Source: an uncultured Eubacteriales bacterium (GTDB lineage: Bacteria > Bacillota > Clostridia > Oscillospirales > Oscillospiraceae). From it: a DNA stretch of 8,104 nucleotides. Position 1 is the first letter of the stretch. Every line of letters starts with the position of its first letter. Below, piece after piece: positions 6,807 through 8,104 of this stretch. Both the position numbers and the translations under genes were made by a program. Under the pieces are notes generated by a model. It ran no database searches and was not told the DNA's origin. It worked only from the letters and a program-made list of their open reading frames with translations. The stretch lies in contig UQGJ01000094.1 of NCBI GenBank assembly GCA_900540545.1, positions 1 to 8,104 on the forward strand, written 5' to 3'.

Positions 6807-6827
6807 GCGCCCCGCCGCCCGGATAGG

Positions 6828-6833
6828 AAAGGA
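6828..6833 (+). promoter_or_regulatory. Ribosome binding site deciding the second LCP start
   Basis: AAAGGA ends 9 bases before the ATG at 6843. Another ATG at 6833 overlaps this site and opens a different frame that gives a composition-biased 90-residue peptide unlike any family. 6843 is therefore the real start. Confidence 0.8.
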
Positions 6834-6842
6834 TGAAGTCCC

Positions 6843-8104
6843 ATGGACCAGCCGAAAAAGAGACAGGCCAAGCCAAAAAAGACCCGGACCCGGAAGGAAA
6901 AGGTCCTCCGGGGGGTCTACATAGGCGTCACCGCCGTGGCCGCCCTGGTGGTGGTGCTCTTCGTGGCCTACCGCATCTTCGCCCAAAAGCCCAAGGTGGA
7001 GGCCCTGCGGCCCGGACAGACCCAGCAGGAGGGGGAAGCGCCGGGGTCGGCCCACTCCAACGACCGGAAAAAGGACTTCTACACCTTCCTGGTGGTGGGC
7101 CGTGACACCGCCGGCGGCGGCAATACCGACACCATGCTGCTGGCTGCCTACGACATCCCCAACCAGAAGCTCAACGTGATGAGCATCCCCCGGGACACCC
7201 TGGTGAACATCAACGCCGACATCAAGAAGATCAACGCCGTCTACAACTACGGCGGCGGGGGAGACAAGGGCATCGCCGCCCTCAATGACGAGATCAGTGA
7301 GCTGATGGGCTTTGTGCCCGACTTCCAGGTAGTGGTGGAGTGGAAGGCCGTGGGCGAGCTGGTGGACGCCCTGGGGGGCGTGTGGTACGATGTGCCCCGG
7401 AACATGGACTACGAGGACCCCTACCAGGACCTGAGCATCCACGTGCCCGCCGGGTATCAGAAGCTGGACGGCGGCCAGGCCATGGGTGTGGTCCGCTACC
7501 GCAGCGGCTACAACACCGGCGACCTGGGCCGAATCGAGACCCAGCAGGGCTTCCTGAAGGCCGTGGTGGAGCAGTGCCTGAAGATCCAGAACGTGACCCG
7601 CATCGGGGAGCTGGCCAAGGTGTTCAACGACAACGTGACCACCAACCTCACCGTGGGCAACCTGGCCTGGTTCGCCGAACAGGCCATCTTCGGCGGGCTG
7701 AAAATGGAGAACGTCAATTTCGTCACCATGCCCTGGGTCAACGCCAGCGGCGTGTGGAGCCGGACCTACCACAACCACCCCTCTTACGTGGCCCCTGACG
7801 TGGACGCCCTGGTGGCGCTGGTCAACGAGAGCTTCAACCCCTTTGCGGAGGATGTGGACAAGACCCAACTGGACATCATGTATGTCAACGACGACGGCAC
7901 TTTGGGCTGTACCGGCGGCAAGCTGGCCGACGGCGGGGCGTACAACGAGTGGCTCCGCTCCGGCGGACCCAGCGCCTGGAGCAAGCCCGCCCAGCCCCAG
8001 GAGTCCCAGCCGGTGGAGACCCCGCCCGCCGCCGAAGCCCCGGAGGAGACCCCGGCCCAGTCCGGGGAGCCCACCGAACCCCCGGCGGAGCCCCCCGCAC
8101 CCCC
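6843..8104 (+). CDS. LCP family cell-wall polymer ligase, paralogue 2 (3' partial)
   Basis: The frame stays open to the window end, giving 420 residues without a stop; the protein is cut off in its tail. The architecture copies the first LCP protein: Lys/Arg-rich cytoplasmic end (1-23), one membrane helix (about 24-46), short linker, then the LCP domain with VVGRDT (84-89), GGGNTDTMLLAAYD (91-104), IPRDTLV (115-121), KKINAVYNYGGGG (128-140), EWKAVGELVDALGGVWYDVP (166-185), KLDGGQAMGVVRYR (207-220) and GDLGRIETQQ (226-235). LDIMYVNDDGT (343-353) marks the shared C-terminal module. From about residue 380 the chain is Pro/Glu/Gln/Ala-rich, richer in Glu and poorer in Asp and Gly than the tail of paralogue 1. 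More than half the residues in the LCP core match the first protein by eye, so a tandem duplication is likely. A hairpin terminator and possible promoter lie upstream, suggesting separate expression. Likely role: attaching wall glycopolymers to peptidoglycan outside the membrane; the polymer is unknown. Confidence 0.93.
   Translation, partial: MDQPKKRQAKPKKTRTRKEKVLRGVYIGVTAVAALVVVLFVAYRIFAQKPKVEALRPGQTQQEGEAPGSAHSNDRKKDFYTFLVVGRDTAGGGNTDTMLLAAYDIPNQKLNVMSIPRDTLVNINADIKKINAVYNYGGGGDKGIAALNDEISELMGFVPDFQVVVEWKAVGELVDALGGVWYDVPRNMDYEDPYQDLSIHVPAGYQKLDGGQAMGVVRYRSGYNTGDLGRIETQQGFLKAVVEQCLKIQNVTRIGELAKVFNDNVTTNLTVGNLAWFAEQAIFGGLKMENVNFVTMPWVNASGVWSRTYHNHPSYVAPDVDALVALVNESFNPFAEDVDKTQLDIMYVNDDGTLGCTGGKLADGGAYNEWLRSGGPSAWSKPAQPQESQPVETPPAAEAPEETPAQSGEPTEPPAEPPAP

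Noticed and set aside
6785..6820. A second hairpin, GGGCGG with CCGCCC, before the second LCP gene
   Set aside because: Only six pairs around a 24-base loop in very GC-rich DNA, with no U-tract after it; easily chance.
6712..6842. A riboswitch or T-box leader upstream of the second LCP gene
   Set aside because: The gap is only 131 bases, and apart from the terminator-like hairpin I see no T-box sequence or conserved riboswitch core.
6642..7868. A 408-codon open frame on the - strand over the second LCP gene
   Set aside because: Same cause: it mirrors the codon bias of the LCP gene, is rich in His/Val/Gly repeats and shows no recognisable domain.

Overview
The window is a high-GC stretch with every gene on the + strand, closely packed and each preceded by a purine-rich Shine-Dalgarno sequence. 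Gene content and order (rph, rdgB, yhbY/yqeI, nadD-yqeK, an LCP protein, rsfS/yqeL) are those of a Firmicutes housekeeping cluster. The strong G/C preference at third codon positions and the style of the LCP proteins suggest a high-GC gut Clostridia lineage, most likely Oscillospiraceae (Flavonifractor/Lawsonibacter-like). The taxon is an inference from composition and gene order, not from a search.

Layout: 3-1934 is the 3' part of a very hydrophobic multi-spanning membrane protein of DUF2339 type, whose start lies upstream of the window. 1949-2665 is RNase PH (rph), 2670-3269 the RdgB/HAM1 nucleotide-sanitising pyrophosphatase, and 3253-3576 the YhbY/YqeI RNA-binding protein, which overlaps rdgB by 17 bases. 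3603-4820 encodes one polypeptide that joins NadD (nicotinate mononucleotide adenylyltransferase) to a YqeK-type HD hydrolase. 4817-6325 is a LytR-CpsA-Psr (LCP) membrane protein with a long Pro/Thr/Asp-rich tail. 6352-6711 is RsfS (ribosomal silencing factor). A 131-base gap (6712-6842) holds a long hairpin that looks like an intrinsic terminator and a weak candidate promoter. 6843 to the window end is a second LCP paralogue, cut off in its Pro/Glu-rich tail.

How the genes fit together: the first seven genes look like one operon, with gaps of 4 to 26 bases or overlaps. It links RNA 3'-end maturation (Rph), nucleotide-pool cleaning (RdgB), ribosome assembly and silencing (YhbY, RsfS), NAD synthesis plus probable Ap4A breakdown (NadD-YqeK) and cell-wall polymer attachment (LCP). 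The second LCP gene probably has its own transcription start, or depends on read-through of the hairpin. The two LCP proteins flank rsfS and look like products of a tandem duplication.

I see no CRISPR array, tRNA, rRNA, insertion sequence, phage gene or defence system. The window looks like ordinary conserved chromosome. The points worth a second look are the enzyme fusion, the LCP pair flanking rsfS with shared and differing active-site features, and the strand-asymmetric hairpin. I do not think it holds an undescribed system.
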